DNA from: Vicinamibacterales bacterium
Lineage (GTDB): Bacteria; Acidobacteriota; Vicinamibacteria; Vicinamibacterales; UBA2999
DNA length: 64,000 nt
Direction: 5' to 3'
NCBI GenBank assembly: GCA_041394705.1
Contig: JAWKHS010000004.1
Coordinates: 434,001-498,000 of the forward strand
This document shows positions 1-9,200 of this stretch, one piece after another (the stretch's first letter is position 1; each line of letters begins with the position of its first letter). A program made the translations under genes and the position numbers. The notes below the pieces were generated by a model. That model saw only the letters and a program-made list of their open reading frames with translations. It was not told where the DNA came from and did not search any database.

Positions 1-66
1 CGAGATGAACGCCTGCTTGCGCTTGGCGACGAGGTACCGCAGGGCGACGAAGAGCTCGTAGGGCAC
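1..66 (-). CDS. LolC/LolE-type lipoprotein-release ABC permease, N-terminal fragment
   Basis: Only the first 22 codons are inside the window, read from a GTG at 66-64 and continuing past base 1. The start MPYELFVALRYLVAKRKQAF is the cytosolic lead and first-membrane-helix approach typical of LolC/LolE permeases, which extract lipoproteins from the inner membrane with LolD. It follows the lysS stop by 16 bases on the same strand, a common lysS-lolC arrangement. The rest of the protein, including the periplasmic domain and the remaining helices, lies outside, so LolC versus LolE cannot be decided. Confidence 0.75.
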   Translation of the reverse strand, partial: MPYELFVALRYLVAKRKQAFIS

Positions 67-82
67 GGGGCAATCGACCGGG

Positions 83-1582
83 CTACTCGCGCGGGCGCAT
101 CTGCGGGAACAGGATCACGTCGCGGATAGAGGGGCTGTTGCTGAGCACCATGACGAGCCGGTCGATGCCGATGCCTTCCCCACCGGTCGGCGGCAGGCCG
201 TACTCGAGGGCCCGGACGTAGTCCTCGTCCATGGCATGCGCCTCATCGTCGCCCCGGGCCTTGTCGGCGAGCTGGGCTTCGAAGCGGCGGCGCTGCTCAT
301 CGGGATCGTTCAGCTCGCTGAAGGCATTCGCGACCTCGAAGCCGCCGATGTAGAGCTCGAAGCGCTCGACGGTGTCCGGGTCGTCGGCGCGCTGTTTCGA
401 CAGCGGCGAGACCTCGGTCGGGAAGTCGTACACGAACGTCGGCTGGACGAGCGACGCCTGCCACAAGTGTTCGAAGATGTCGCTCGTGACCTTGCCGGCG
501 CCGGCCCCTGGCGCCACGTCGATGTGGAGATCGCGCGCGACGGCCCGGGCGCCGTCGAGCGTCCGGAGGTCGTCGGGCGCCACGGTCCGGCCAAGCCGGC
601 GGCTCGCCTCTTCGGCGGCGGCGTGCCGCATCGAGAGCCGGCGGAAGGGGGCGGCGAAGGAGATCTCGTGGTCGCCGAAGCGGCACGTGGTGCCGCCGGT
701 GACCCGCTCGGCCACCGTCGAGAGCAGTTCCTCGGTGAACGCCATCAGCGTCTGGTAGTCCACGTACGCCCAGTAGAACTCGAGCATCGTGAACTCGGGA
801 TTGTGCTGCGTGGAGATGCCCTCGTTCCGGAAGTTGCGGTTGATCTCGAACACGCGCTCGATGCCGCCGACGACGAGCCGCTTCAGGTACAGCTCCGGGG
901 CGATCCGGAGGTACAGCTTGATGTCCAGGGCGTTGTGATGGGTGACGAAGGGCCGGGCCAGCGCGCCGCCGGCAATCGGCTGCATCATGGGCGTCTCGAC
1001 TTCGAGGAACCCCCGGCCGGTCAGGACGTCGCGGATGGCGGCCACGGTGCGGCTGCGGATCTCGAACACCCGCCTGACGTCCGGGTTGACGATGAGATCC
1101 AGGTAGCGCTGCCGATACCGGACTTCGATGTCCTGCAGCCCGTGCCACTTCTCGGGCAGCGGCAGGAAGCACTTCGCCAGGAACGTCAGCGAGGCGGCCC
1201 AGACCGAGAGCTCGTTGGTCTTGGTCCGGAACAGGTGCCCGCTGACTCCCACGAGGTCTCCGAAATCGAGCAGCCTCGACACGGCGTAGTCTCTCTCCGA
1301 CAGGGCATCCTGGCGCACGTAGACCTGCAGCCGTCGGCGGCCGTCCGACAACACGAGGAAGCCCGCCTTGCCGAAGCTGCGGATGCTCAGGACGCGTCCG
1401 GCGACGACCGTCTCCACCCGGTCGCGTTCCAGCGCGTCGGCGGAAGCGTCGACGTAGCGGTCGGCCAGGTCGCCCACGGTGTGGGTGACATCGAAGCGAT
1501 GGGGGTAGGTGGGCACGCCCAGCGCTTCGATCGCGGCCAGGTTGGCCCGGCGCTGTTCACCCTGTGTGGCTTCGCTCGACAT
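83..1582 (-). CDS. lysS: Lysyl-tRNA synthetase, class II
   Basis: Charges tRNA-Lys with lysine in the cytoplasm. The 499-residue length is normal for bacterial class II LysRS. An N-terminal OB-fold anticodon-binding domain covers roughly residues 55-140, followed by the class II core. Motif 2 is visible at about 251-270 (FRNEGISTQHNPEF), and motif 3 near the C terminus (GEGIGIDRLVM). It ends 16 bases before the lolC/E start and lies about 50 bases after nusB, so it is probably cotranscribed with nusB-ribH. The call is secure. Confidence 0.97.
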   Translation of the reverse strand: MSSEATQGEQRRANLAAIEALGVPTYPHRFDVTHTVGDLADRYVDASADALERDRVETVVAGRVLSIRSFGKAGFLVLSDGRRRLQVYVRQDALSERDYAVSRLLDFGDLVGVSGHLFRTKTNELSVWAASLTFLAKCFLPLPEKWHGLQDIEVRYRQRYLDLIVNPDVRRVFEIRSRTVAAIRDVLTGRGFLEVETPMMQPIAGGALARPFVTHHNALDIKLYLRIAPELYLKRLVVGGIERVFEINRNFRNEGISTQHNPEFTMLEFYWAYVDYQTLMAFTEELLSTVAERVTGGTTCRFGDHEISFAAPFRRLSMRHAAAEEASRRLGRTVAPDDLRTLDGARAVARDLHIDVAPGAGAGKVTSDIFEHLWQASLVQPTFVYDFPTEVSPLSKQRADDPDTVERFELYIGGFEVANAFSELNDPDEQRRRFEAQLADKARGDDEAHAMDEDYVRALEYGLPPTGGEGIGIDRLVMVLSNSPSIRDVILFPQMRPRE

Positions 1583-1633
1583 CGCGGGCTTCGACTCCTC
1601 GGGGACCGGGCGGACGCCATGAGGCGTCAGCCG

Positions 1634-2107
1634 TCAGTCGATGATACGGCCTTCGCGACGCAGACGGTGGTAGACGGCGTCGAGGACGCCGTTGACGAAG
1701 CGCACGGCTGCGTCGCCGCTATAGACGCGCGCGAGCTCGAGGGCTTCGCTCAGCACCACCTTCGGCGGCGTTGCCTTCTCCGTGAGCCACTCGTGCACGG
1801 CCAGGCGCAGCACGAGGTGGTCCAGCACGGCCAGCCGCTCGATGCGCCAGTTCACGCAGTGCGGGGCGATCAGGGCGTCCAGGTCCTCCCGGGCGTCCCA
1901 CGTGCCGGTCGTGAGGCGGTCGGCGAGGGCGCGCGCCTCGGGATCGAGCGCCAGGCCGTCGTCGTCGCTCGCCGCGGGGGACACGAGATCCAGCGCGGCG
2001 TCTCGCGGAACCTGCCCCACGGTGATGAGATACAGCGCTCGAAGTGCCGCCTCCCTCGCCCGGTGCCGTGCCTCCCAGCGGGCACCACCCGGCTGGAGCG
2101 TCGTCAC
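1634..2107 (-). CDS. nusB: Transcription antitermination factor NusB
   Basis: A 157-residue all-helical NusB, which with NusE binds boxA RNA during rRNA antitermination. The sequence shows the expected pattern: RHRAREAALRALY at the N terminus and a C-terminal part with VVLSEALELARVYS and FVNGVLDAVYHRL. The reading frame stays open far upstream, but I place the start at GTG 2107-2105 because it overlaps the ribH stop as GTGA and gives the family's usual length. The ribH-nusB order is widespread in bacteria. Confidence 0.94.
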   Translation of the reverse strand: MTTLQPGGARWEARHRAREAALRALYLITVGQVPRDAALDLVSPAASDDDGLALDPEARALADRLTTGTWDAREDLDALIAPHCVNWRIERLAVLDHLVLRLAVHEWLTEKATPPKVVLSEALELARVYSGDAAVRFVNGVLDAVYHRLRREGRIID

Positions 2108-2577
2108 GACGCCGCTCCGAGACGTCGAACCAGCGTGGCCAGCTCGACGGCCGCCTGGGCCGCTTCGTATCCCTTGTTGGACCGGTCGGCGCCGGCACGC
2201 TCCACGGCCTGCTCGACCGAGTCGGTCGTCAGGATGCCGAACGTCATCGGCACGCCGGTGTCGAGCGCGGCCGTCATGAGACCGTGAGCCGTCGCCGACG
2301 AGATGTACTCGAAGTGGGGCGTGCCGCCGCGAATCACGCAAGCCAGGCACACCACCGCCGCCGGGGGCCGGAGACGGGCCACGGCCTTCGCCGCGGCGGG
2401 CACCTCGAAGGCGCCGGGGACCCAGACGACGTCCACGTCGTCCGCGGACACGCCGGCATCGGCCAGCGCCTGGCGGGCCCCGGCCAGCAGCCGGGTCGTC
2501 ACGAAGTCGTTGAAGCGCGCCACGACGACGGCGAACTTCAGCCCGCGCGCGTCCTGCGCGCCCTCGAAAGTGGGCAC
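2104..2577 (-). CDS. ribH: 6,7-dimethyl-8-ribityllumazine synthase
   Basis: Condenses 5-amino-6-ribitylaminouracil with dihydroxybutanone phosphate, the penultimate riboflavin step. It has the family signatures VPGAFEVP, GGTPHFEYIS with the catalytic His region, and SNKGYEAA near the C terminus. The GTG start at 2577 shares one base with the upstream crotonase stop and gives 157 residues, normal for RibH. No FMN riboswitch is seen, as expected for a gene inside an operon; no other rib gene is in the window. Confidence 0.96.
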   Translation of the reverse strand: MPTFEGAQDARGLKFAVVVARFNDFVTTRLLAGARQALADAGVSADDVDVVWVPGAFEVPAAAKAVARLRPPAAVVCLACVIRGGTPHFEYISSATAHGLMTAALDTGVPMTFGILTTDSVEQAVERAGADRSNKGYEAAQAAVELATLVRRLGAAS

Positions 2578-3359
2578 TACCGGCCCTTCCACGCCGCCTT
2601 GCGCTTCTCCAGGAACGCGCGCGTGCCTTCCTTCATGTCGTCGGTGGAGGCGACGAGCCCGAAGAGCGTGGCCTCGAGATGCTGGGCCTCTGCCAGCGGC
2701 ATCTCCGCCCCGTGGTGGACCGCCTCCAGGAGGTATCGGGTGGCGATGGGGGCCTTCTCCGCCAGCGCCGCCGCCAGCTTGACGGCCTCGGCGCGCAGAT
2801 CGGCCGCGGGCACCACCCGGTTCACCAGGCCCATCTCGTAGGCGCGCGCGGCGCCGATCATCTCGCCCGTGAGCAGCAATTCCAGGGCGCGGCCCCGGCC
2901 CACCAGCCTGGGCAGGCGCTGCGACCCGGCGTAACCGGGGATCAGGCCGAGGTTGATCTCGGGCTGGCCGAGGCGCGCCGAGTCCGCCGCGATCCGTAGC
3001 GTGCATGCCATCGCCAGCTCGCACCCGCCACCGAGCGCGAAGCCATTGATGGCGGCCACCACCGGCTTGCCGAGCGACTCGATGGCGTCGAACACGCGCT
3101 GGCCGGTCGCCGCGTGTTCCTTGCCTTCAGCGGGCGACAGCGCGGCCAGTTCGTTGATGTCCGCTCCAGCCACGAAGGCCTTGTCACCCGAGCCGGTCAG
3201 CACGATCGCGCCGACCGCGGGGTCCGCGCCCAGCGCGGCCATGCAGTCCCCGAGCTCAGCGACCGTCTTGGAGTCCAGCGCGTTCAGGACGCGGGGCCGA
3301 TTCAGGGTCACGACGGCGACGGCGCCGTCGCGCTCGACCAGCAGGTTGTCGTAGGTCAT
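2577..3359 (-). CDS. Enoyl-CoA hydratase/isomerase (crotonase) family protein
   Basis: A 260-residue crotonase. The CoA oxyanion-hole regions appear as KAFVAGADI and INGFALGGGCELAMA, and both acid/base glutamates of true hydratases are present (GGCELA and QPEINLGLIPGYAG), so 2-enoyl-CoA hydration in beta-oxidation is likely. The ATG start and normal length are unambiguous. It sits between a VanZ gene and ribH in one operon, which says little about substrate. The best guess is a short-chain enoyl-CoA hydratase; a specific substrate cannot be read from the sequence. Confidence 0.93.
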   Translation of the reverse strand: MTYDNLLVERDGAVAVVTLNRPRVLNALDSKTVAELGDCMAALGADPAVGAIVLTGSGDKAFVAGADINELAALSPAEGKEHAATGQRVFDAIESLGKPVVAAINGFALGGGCELAMACTLRIAADSARLGQPEINLGLIPGYAGSQRLPRLVGRGRALELLLTGEMIGAARAYEMGLVNRVVPAADLRAEAVKLAAALAEKAPIATRYLLEAVHHGAEMPLAEAQHLEATLFGLVASTDDMKEGTRAFLEKRKAAWKGR

Positions 3360-3366
3360 CGGCGCC

Positions 3367-3795
3367 TCAGTGCGCGTCGGGGCCCCGGCGCGAACGAGCG
3401 ATTATACCGAACGCCCCAGCCCCCACAGCGGCCAGGCCCGCGCCCAACCAGTCGGCGGCGACGTCGGCGATGTCCGAGGTGCGCCCCGGTACGTAGGCCT
3501 GGTGCCACTCGTCGGTGACGCCGTAGACGGCGGCGATTGCCCAGGCGAGGCCGACGGCCGCCAGCGTCAGGCCGCGGATGCGTCCGCCGGCGGTGGCCCG
3601 GATGGTGACCAGGCCCAGGCCGGCATAGGCCGCGAAGTGTTGGACCTTGTCGCCCACCTGGGCCGGCGAGGGCGGCGAGGGGAGAGACGACGCCCAGAAG
3701 ATGAGCGCCATGTAGAGCCCCACGGGGGCCCAGAGCGCCAGCACCGAGGCGGACGTCGGAAGACTCGCGGCCGGGCCCCGGCGGGCGCTGCTCAC
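3367..3795 (-). CDS. VanZ-like family membrane protein
   Basis: A 142-residue protein with about four hydrophobic segments and the VanZ-family signature YGVTDEWHQAYVPGRTSD at about residues 90-107, followed by DVAADWLGA. VanZ was first described in glycopeptide resistance, but the family is widespread and mostly uncharacterised, so no resistance role is inferred. The GTG start at 3795 overlaps the stop of the preceding 57-residue gene as GTGA, suggesting translational coupling within the operon. Confidence 0.88.
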   Translation of the reverse strand: MSSARRGPAASLPTSASVLALWAPVGLYMALIFWASSLPSPPSPAQVGDKVQHFAAYAGLGLVTIRATAGGRIRGLTLAAVGLAWAIAAVYGVTDEWHQAYVPGRTSDIADVAADWLGAGLAAVGAGAFGIIARSRRGPDAH

Positions 3796-3965
3796 AGCGG
3801 GAGCGGGTACATCAGCCAGCCGAGCACGAGGCCGGCGGCCACGAACCCGGCCAGGATTCGCAGGCCCAGCCGCGCCTGCTCCCGAGGTTCGTCGTGCGCG
3901 ATCACGGCGAACACCAGCGCGACGAACGCCGCGAAGAGGACGAGCAGCAGCAGGTGGCTCGTCAT
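3792..3965 (-). CDS. Small two-helix membrane protein, unknown function (57 aa)
   Basis: An ORF of 57 codons plus stop, reading MTSHLLLLVLFAAFVALVFA at its start. The protein is two hydrophobic stretches (about residues 4-23 and 36-53) joined by a charged loop HDEPREQARLG, so a hairpin membrane topology is likely. Its ATG follows the DUF6677 stop by one base, and its TGA overlaps the GTG of the VanZ gene. This tight packing supports a real gene although it is short. I do not recognise a family. Confidence 0.72.
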   Translation of the reverse strand: MTSHLLLLVLFAAFVALVFAVIAHDEPREQARLGLRILAGFVAAGLVLGWLMYPLPL

Positions 3966-3966
3966 C

Positions 3967-4359
3967 TCACTTGCGACCCGACGCGACGTCGAACGCGTCC
4001 AGGGCCACGAGCATGTTCAGCAGGCCGGCCACGATGATGAACGTGTTGCCGTACTCGTAGGAAGCGGCCGTGACCACGCCCTTGCCGAAGCCGAGCCAGC
4101 CGGCCGCCAGGCCCAGGAGACCGACACCGCGCGCGGCGAAGGCCGCGAGCGCGGCCAGCGGCTGCGTCAGGTCGAACGGGAAGATCCGCCCGTCGAGCGC
4201 GAGGCCAATCGCGAACATGCACGGAATCGCGACCAGGAATACCAAGCCTTTCTGGCGTTTACCCAATGCGAGATGGGCCGCACCCGGTACGACCCACGCC
4301 AGAGCCGCGGCGCCCGCAGGTGGCAGCGTCTGAGTCCGCTCGGCAGTGGTCGCTCGCAC
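3967..4359 (-). CDS. DUF6677-like small membrane protein
   Basis: The protein has LAWVVPGAAHLALGKRQKGL followed by several hydrophobic segments (LVFLVAIPCMFAIGLALDG and others) and a short soluble tail. The VPGAxHxxLGxRQKG motif resembles the DUF6677 family of acidobacterial membrane proteins; function is unknown. The frame is open to a TTG at 4404, but I prefer GTG 4359 because a -10-like box (4372-4367) ends 7 bases before it, which would make the mRNA leaderless, and because the extra 15 residues are an arginine-rich non-conserved lead. It is probably the first gene of the operon running to lysS. Confidence 0.75.
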   Translation of the reverse strand: MRATTAERTQTLPPAGAAALAWVVPGAAHLALGKRQKGLVFLVAIPCMFAIGLALDGRIFPFDLTQPLAALAAFAARGVGLLGLAAGWLGFGKGVVTAASYEYGNTFIIVAGLLNMLVALDAFDVASGRK

Positions 4360-4366
4360 CGCGCTT

Positions 4367-4372
4367 AGTGTA
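4367..4372 (-). promoter_or_regulatory. -10-like box TACACT for the DUF6677-lysS operon
   Basis: On the minus strand TACACT is followed by 7 bases and then GTG 4359. No convincing -35 box is at 16-18 bases. The spacing would put transcription start at or next to the start codon. Confidence 0.4.
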
Positions 4373-4386
4373 GCCCGGAACCAACG

Positions 4387-4432
4387 CCGACTTCGTGCCG
4401 TCAAACGCTATTAGGTTTCTGAACACTGTTCA
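4387..4432 (+). promoter_or_regulatory. tetR promoter and TetR-type operator
   Basis: A perfect 13-base palindrome TGAACACTGTTCA occupies 4420-4432, arms TGAAC/GTTCA around ACT, 11 bases before the tetR ATG. Just upstream, TATTAG (4409-4414) with CCGACT (4387-4392, 16-base spacer) could be the -10 and -35. The palindrome then lies at the expected transcription start, a classic position for autorepression by the TetR product. The operator is inferred from symmetry and position only. Confidence 0.6.
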
Positions 4433-4443
4433 ATCGAGTTCGA

Positions 4444-5139
4444 ATGGGCATACGAGAACGTCACGATCGCGAGCGCCTGGCCGTCCGAGAGGCCATCCTG
4501 ACGGCGGCGCGCGACCTCTTCATGCACGAGGGCTACGCCAACGTGTCGATCCGCAAGATCGCCGAGCGGATCGAATACAGCCCGGCGGCCATCTACAGCT
4601 ACTTTCCGGGAAAGGACGACATCTTCTTCGCGCTGGCCGCCGAGGGATTCGCCCGGCTCGATCAGGCCATCACCGAGGTCGCCGGCGACCCGGATCCCAT
4701 GCAGGACCTCCGGAATTGCTGGTGGGCCTACTACCGCTTCTCGAAGGACCAGCGCGAGTTCTTCCACCTCATGTTCGTCGACCGCTCCGTCCCGGCGATC
4801 ACCGAGCAATGGCAGGGGTTCGGACTGCTCGAGCAGATGCTCGAGCGGGTGGCGTCTCGCATCCGCCGTTCCATCGACGCCGGGCGCTTCCCGCCGACCC
4901 TCGACCCGCAGGTCGCCCTCCACGTGCTGTGGGGGGCACTGACCGGTCCGGCCGTCCTCGGCTGTTCGTGCCGCCTCGCGCCCGGAGAGGACTGCGACGC
5001 CTTGGCCCGCGACGTCCTCGAGACCACGATCGCCGGCCTGGCCGCCGGCGCGTCCTTGACCTTCACGCCCTGCCATCCCTCCAGTGGCGGGGCCATCGAC
5101 CCGTCCCACACCCCTGGAGTTGTCCCCGATGCTGGCTAG
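4444..5139 (+). CDS. TetR/AcrR family repressor of the efflux cassette
   Basis: A 231-residue regulator with an N-terminal TetR helix-turn-helix (about residues 14-62: AILTAARDLFMHEGYANVS, IRKIAERIEYSPAAIYSYF) and a variable helical ligand domain containing CSCRLAPGEDC. TetR proteins repress neighbouring genes until a ligand binds. It is directly followed, with an 11-base overlap, by the efflux membrane-fusion gene, and a palindromic operator sits just upstream. Control of this cassette is therefore likely; the inducer is unknown. Confidence 0.93.
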   Translation: MGIRERHDRERLAVREAILTAARDLFMHEGYANVSIRKIAERIEYSPAAIYSYFPGKDDIFFALAAEGFARLDQAITEVAGDPDPMQDLRNCWWAYYRFSKDQREFFHLMFVDRSVPAITEQWQGFGLLEQMLERVASRIRRSIDAGRFPPTLDPQVALHVLWGALTGPAVLGCSCRLAPGEDCDALARDVLETTIAGLAAGASLTFTPCHPSSGGAIDPSHTPGVVPDAG

Positions 5140-6259
5140 TCGTTTCCTTCGGGGCGCCATCGGCGCCCTTGCCCTCGTGTCGTCTGCCGGCTGCGGCGGC
5201 GCCGCGGCCCCGGAAGCCGCCGCACCTGCCGCGCCCCCGCCGGTGGACGTCGCCGCCATCACCGTCCGTGCCGGAACGGTCGAATCCGCGCTCGAGATCT
5301 CAGGCAACCTCGTGCCGCGCGCGCGGGTGGGCGTGAAGCCGCGCGTGCCTGGCGCCCTCGAACGGATCATGGTCGACATCGGCGCGCCCGTGTCCGAGGG
5401 GCAGGCCGTGGCCACCATCGACCGCCGCGAGATCGACGCGCAGGCCGATGCCGCGGCGGCGGCAGTGGCCGTCGCCGCCGCCAGCGTGGATGCCGCCGAG
5501 GCCGCCCTCAGCAACGCCACGACCGAGTTCGAGCGCGCTCGCAACCTCTTCGAGAAGGGCGCGCTGCCGCGCCAGCGCCTCGACGCCGCTGAGACGGCCA
5601 GCAAGGCGGCGGCCGCCCAGCGCGAGCTGGCGCGCGCCAGCCTCGCACAGGCCGAGGCCACGCTCCGGAGAGCGCGCGAGGTGCAGCGCGACACGACGCT
5701 GCGGGCGCCGGTCGCCGGCCACGTCGTGGAGCGCAACTACGACCCCGGCGCCCTCCCGGGCGACGCCCCGGTCGTCGTGATCGCCGACCTGCGGACCTTG
5801 AAGCTTGAGGCCGGCGTCTCCGAACTCGAAGCGGGCCGGCTGAAGGTCGGCATGCCGGCCGAGGTCGTGGTGCAGGCGCGGGCCGGCGAGCGCTACACCG
5901 GCGCGCTGGCCGCCATCGCGCCGGAAGTGGACGAGCGCAACCGGCACTTCCGCGTCGAGATCCGCGTCCCCAACACGGGCGCCGCCCTCCTTTCCGGCAT
6001 GTACGCCACCGCCCGGATCGTGACCGCCTCGGCGGACCAGGGCGTCGTGGTGCCGCGCGAAGCCATCACCACCCGGAGTGGCAAGCGCGTCGTCCTCCGT
6101 ATCGACAACGACGCCGTGCAGGCCGTGGAGATCGCCGAGGGCCTCTCCGACGGTCAGCGCGTCCAGGTCGTCTCGGGCCTCGCGGCCGGCGACGTCATCG
6201 TGGCCGACGCCCGCCGCCAGCTGAGCGACGGCACGAAGGTCCGCGCCAGCGTCAACTAG
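5129..6259 (+). CDS. RND efflux membrane-fusion (periplasmic adaptor) lipoprotein
   Basis: The HlyD/AcrA-type adaptor that bridges an inner-membrane RND pump and an outer-membrane channel. I start at ATG 5129 (GGAG at 5115-5118) rather than the upstream in-frame codons, because it yields a lipoprotein signal ending in SSAGC with Cys22 as the lipid site. Then come a biotinyl-lipoyl half (VKPRVPGALERIMVDIGAPV), an alanine-rich coiled-coil hairpin at about 105-185, the second lipoyl half (TTLRAPVAGHVVERNYDPGA), and beta-barrel and membrane-proximal domains. The length of 376 residues is typical. Confidence 0.95.
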   Translation: MLASRFLRGAIGALALVSSAGCGGAAAPEAAAPAAPPPVDVAAITVRAGTVESALEISGNLVPRARVGVKPRVPGALERIMVDIGAPVSEGQAVATIDRREIDAQADAAAAAVAVAAASVDAAEAALSNATTEFERARNLFEKGALPRQRLDAAETASKAAAAQRELARASLAQAEATLRRAREVQRDTTLRAPVAGHVVERNYDPGALPGDAPVVVIADLRTLKLEAGVSELEAGRLKVGMPAEVVVQARAGERYTGALAAIAPEVDERNRHFRVEIRVPNTGAALLSGMYATARIVTASADQGVVVPREAITTRSGKRVVLRIDNDAVQAVEIAEGLSDGQRVQVVSGLAAGDVIVADARRQLSDGTKVRASVN

Positions 6260-6292
6260 TCCCGCTTCCGTCCTTGCACCCAGACACGCGAC

Positions 6293-9200
6293 ATGTGGAT
6301 TTCTGATACGTCGATCAAGCGCCCGGTCTTCGCGACCATGACCATCCTGAGCTTCGTCGTGCTCGGGCTGGTGTCGATGGGACGCCTCGGCATCGATCTC
6401 TTCCCCGAGGTCAACTTCCCCTTCATCAACGTGAGCATCGTCTTCCCGGGCGCGGCGCCCGAGGAGGTCGAGTCGCTCGTCACCGAGCGCGTCGAGGACG
6501 CCGTGGCCGGCATCAACGGCGTCAAACGCGTCATCTCGACGTCGACCGAAGGCTTCTCCCGCGTCGGCATCGAACTCAGGCTCGAGGTCGACGCCCAGGC
6601 CGCGGCCGCCGAGGTACGCGAGAAGGTCGCCGCGATCCGGGCCCTCCTGCCGCCCGACATCGAGGACCCCACGATTCAGCGTTTCGACGTGGCCGCGCTC
6701 CCCGTGATGGTGTTCGCGGTCGGGTCGACGCAGCCGTCCGACCGGGTCCGTCGGCAGGTCGAGGACGAACTGAAGCCGCTGCTCGAGCAGATCGACGGCG
6801 TCGCCGCGGTGGAAGTCAACGGCGGCCAGGTCCGGGAAATCCAGGTGAACCTCGATCCCCGCCGGCTCGAGGCGCTCGGCATGCCCATCACGGAGGTCGC
6901 GGCCAAGCTCGCGGCCGAGAACCTCGACCTCCCCGGTGGCAGCGTCGAGCGGAACGGACGGAGCGTCACGCTCCGCACGAAAGGCGAGTTCCGCGACGCC
7001 GCCGAGATCGCCAGCGTGATCCTGCGCTCCGAGGGCGGGTCCACCGTGCGTCTCAAGGACGTCGGCACCGTCGTGGACGGCTTCGAGGAACGCAAGACCA
7101 CGACGCGCCTGAACGGCGCCGATGCCGTGTCCTTCTCCGTCCGCAAGCAGTCGGGCGCCAACACCGTGGAGATCACCGACCGCGTCTCGGCGACGCTCGC
7201 CCGGATCGAGCAGGAAGGCACGCTCCCGGATCTCCAGATCCGGCCCGTGCACAACGACGCGGACTTCATCAAGGAGAACGTCCGCGACGTCCGGAGCCAC
7301 ATCGTGTTCGGCGGCATCATGGCCGTGCTGGTGGTGTTCCTGTTCATGCGCGACTGGCGCTCCACCCTCATCACGGCGCTTGCGCTCCCGACGTCCGTGA
7401 TCGCCACGTTCTTCTTCATGTACGTGGTGGGATTCACTTTCAACATGATGTCGCTGATGGCCCTGTCCCTCGTCATCGGCATCCTCATCGACGACGCCGT
7501 CGTCGTGCGCGAGAACATCTTCCGCCACATGGAGATGGGCAAGCCGCCCATGGTCGCGGCGCGTGACGGCACGGCCGAGATTGGTCTGGCCGTGATGGCG
7601 ACCACGTTCACGATCCTGGCGGTCTTCCTGCCCGTCGGCTTCATGACCGGCATCGTGGGACAGTTCTTCAAGCAGTTCGCGCTGACGATCGCGTTCGCCG
7701 TGGCCATGTCCCTGCTGGTGGCCTTCACGCTCGACCCGATGCTGTCCTCGCGGTTCGTGCGCTTCGTCCCGCCGGAGGAGCGCCGCCGCACGCGCGTCGG
7801 CCGCTTCCTCGAGCGCTGGGGCGCGCTGTACGACCGCGTCGACCAGCGCTACCACCGGGTCCTGGGCTGGGCCGTCGAACACCCCTGGAGCGTCCTGGCC
7901 ATCGCGACCGTCGTCTTCCTGAGCAGCCTGTCGACGCTCCGGATCCTGGGCACGGAATTCGTGCCGCTCGAGGACCGGGGCCAGATGGAAGTGCTCGTCG
8001 AACTGCCGCCTGGCACGTCGTTCGAGCAGAGCGAGGCGGAAGTCGGCACCGTCGAGGCCGTGGTCCGAGGCATCCCGGAGGTGACGCAGATCTTTTCGAC
8101 CGTGGGCGTGAACAACGACGCACTCAAGGCCCGCCTGCAGGTGCGGGTGACGCCGAAGGACGCTCGCGATCGGGGCATCCTCGCGATCAAGGCCGATGCC
8201 CGCGACCGCCTCGCGACGCTCCGGATGGTACGCACCACGGTCACGGACCCGGAGTTCATGCAGGGCGCGCCCAGCGAGGCGCCCGTGAACATCTTCGTCC
8301 GCGGCGACGACATGACGGCGCTCCAGCGTCTCAGCGACGAGATCGTGGCGAAGGCGCGCCAGGTGAAGGGCACGGCCGACGTGGACAGCACCCTCGAGAG
8401 CGGCCAGCCCGAGATGGTGGCGCACGTGAACCGATCGCTCGCCGCCGACCTCGGCTTCGAGGTCGCGTCGGTGGCGTCGCAGCTGCGCGGCATGGTCGAG
8501 GGCGTCGTTCCGACGAAGCTCAGGGACGGCAACGAGGAGTACGACATCCGCGTCCGGCTGGCCCCGGAATTCCGGAACGACTTCGCCATCATCTCGCGGA
8601 CGCCCCTCTACTCGCCGCGCGGCGCCGTCGTGCGCACGGGCGACATCGTGCGAATGGAACCCGCCATCGGGCCGACGAACATCGAGCGGGAACAGCGCCG
8701 CCGGCAGGCGAAGATCGCCATCGAACTCGACGGCCGCCCGCTGGGCGACGTCACCCGCGACCTCACCGAAGTGATGGCCGGCGTCACGATGCCGCCGAAC
8801 TTCGAATGGGGCTTCGCCGGCGACGTCGAGATGATGCAGGAGTCGGCCCAGGCGATGGGGCTGGCGCTGATGCTGGCCGTCGCCTTCATCTACATCGTCC
8901 TGGCCTCCCAGTTCGAGTCCTTCACCGAGCCGTTCCTCATCATGCTGTCGCTGCCGCTGGCCGTCGTCGGCGCGCTCCTGGGCATGCTGATCACGGGCAA
9001 CAACATCGGCATGCCCGCCATGATCGGCGTCGTCATGCTCATGGGGCTCGTCACCAAGAACGCGATCCTGCTGGTCGACCTCACCAATCACTTCCACCGC
9101 GAGGAGGGGCTGTCGATCAAGGACGCCATCCTCAAGGCCGGCCCGATTCGCCTGCGGCCCATCCTGATGACGACGCTCGCGATGATCCTGGGCATGTGGC

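Noticed and set aside
236..2287. A 683-codon plus-strand frame across lysS and nusB
   Set aside because: Shadow of well-supported minus-strand genes; composition is mirror-like and no domain is seen.
2104..2577. FMN riboswitch upstream of ribH
   Set aside because: The gene starts inside the preceding stop codon, so there is no leader to hold one.
3367..3795. VanZ as a glycopeptide-resistance gene
   Set aside because: No vanHAX or VanS/R genes are present, and the family is broad and mostly of unknown role.
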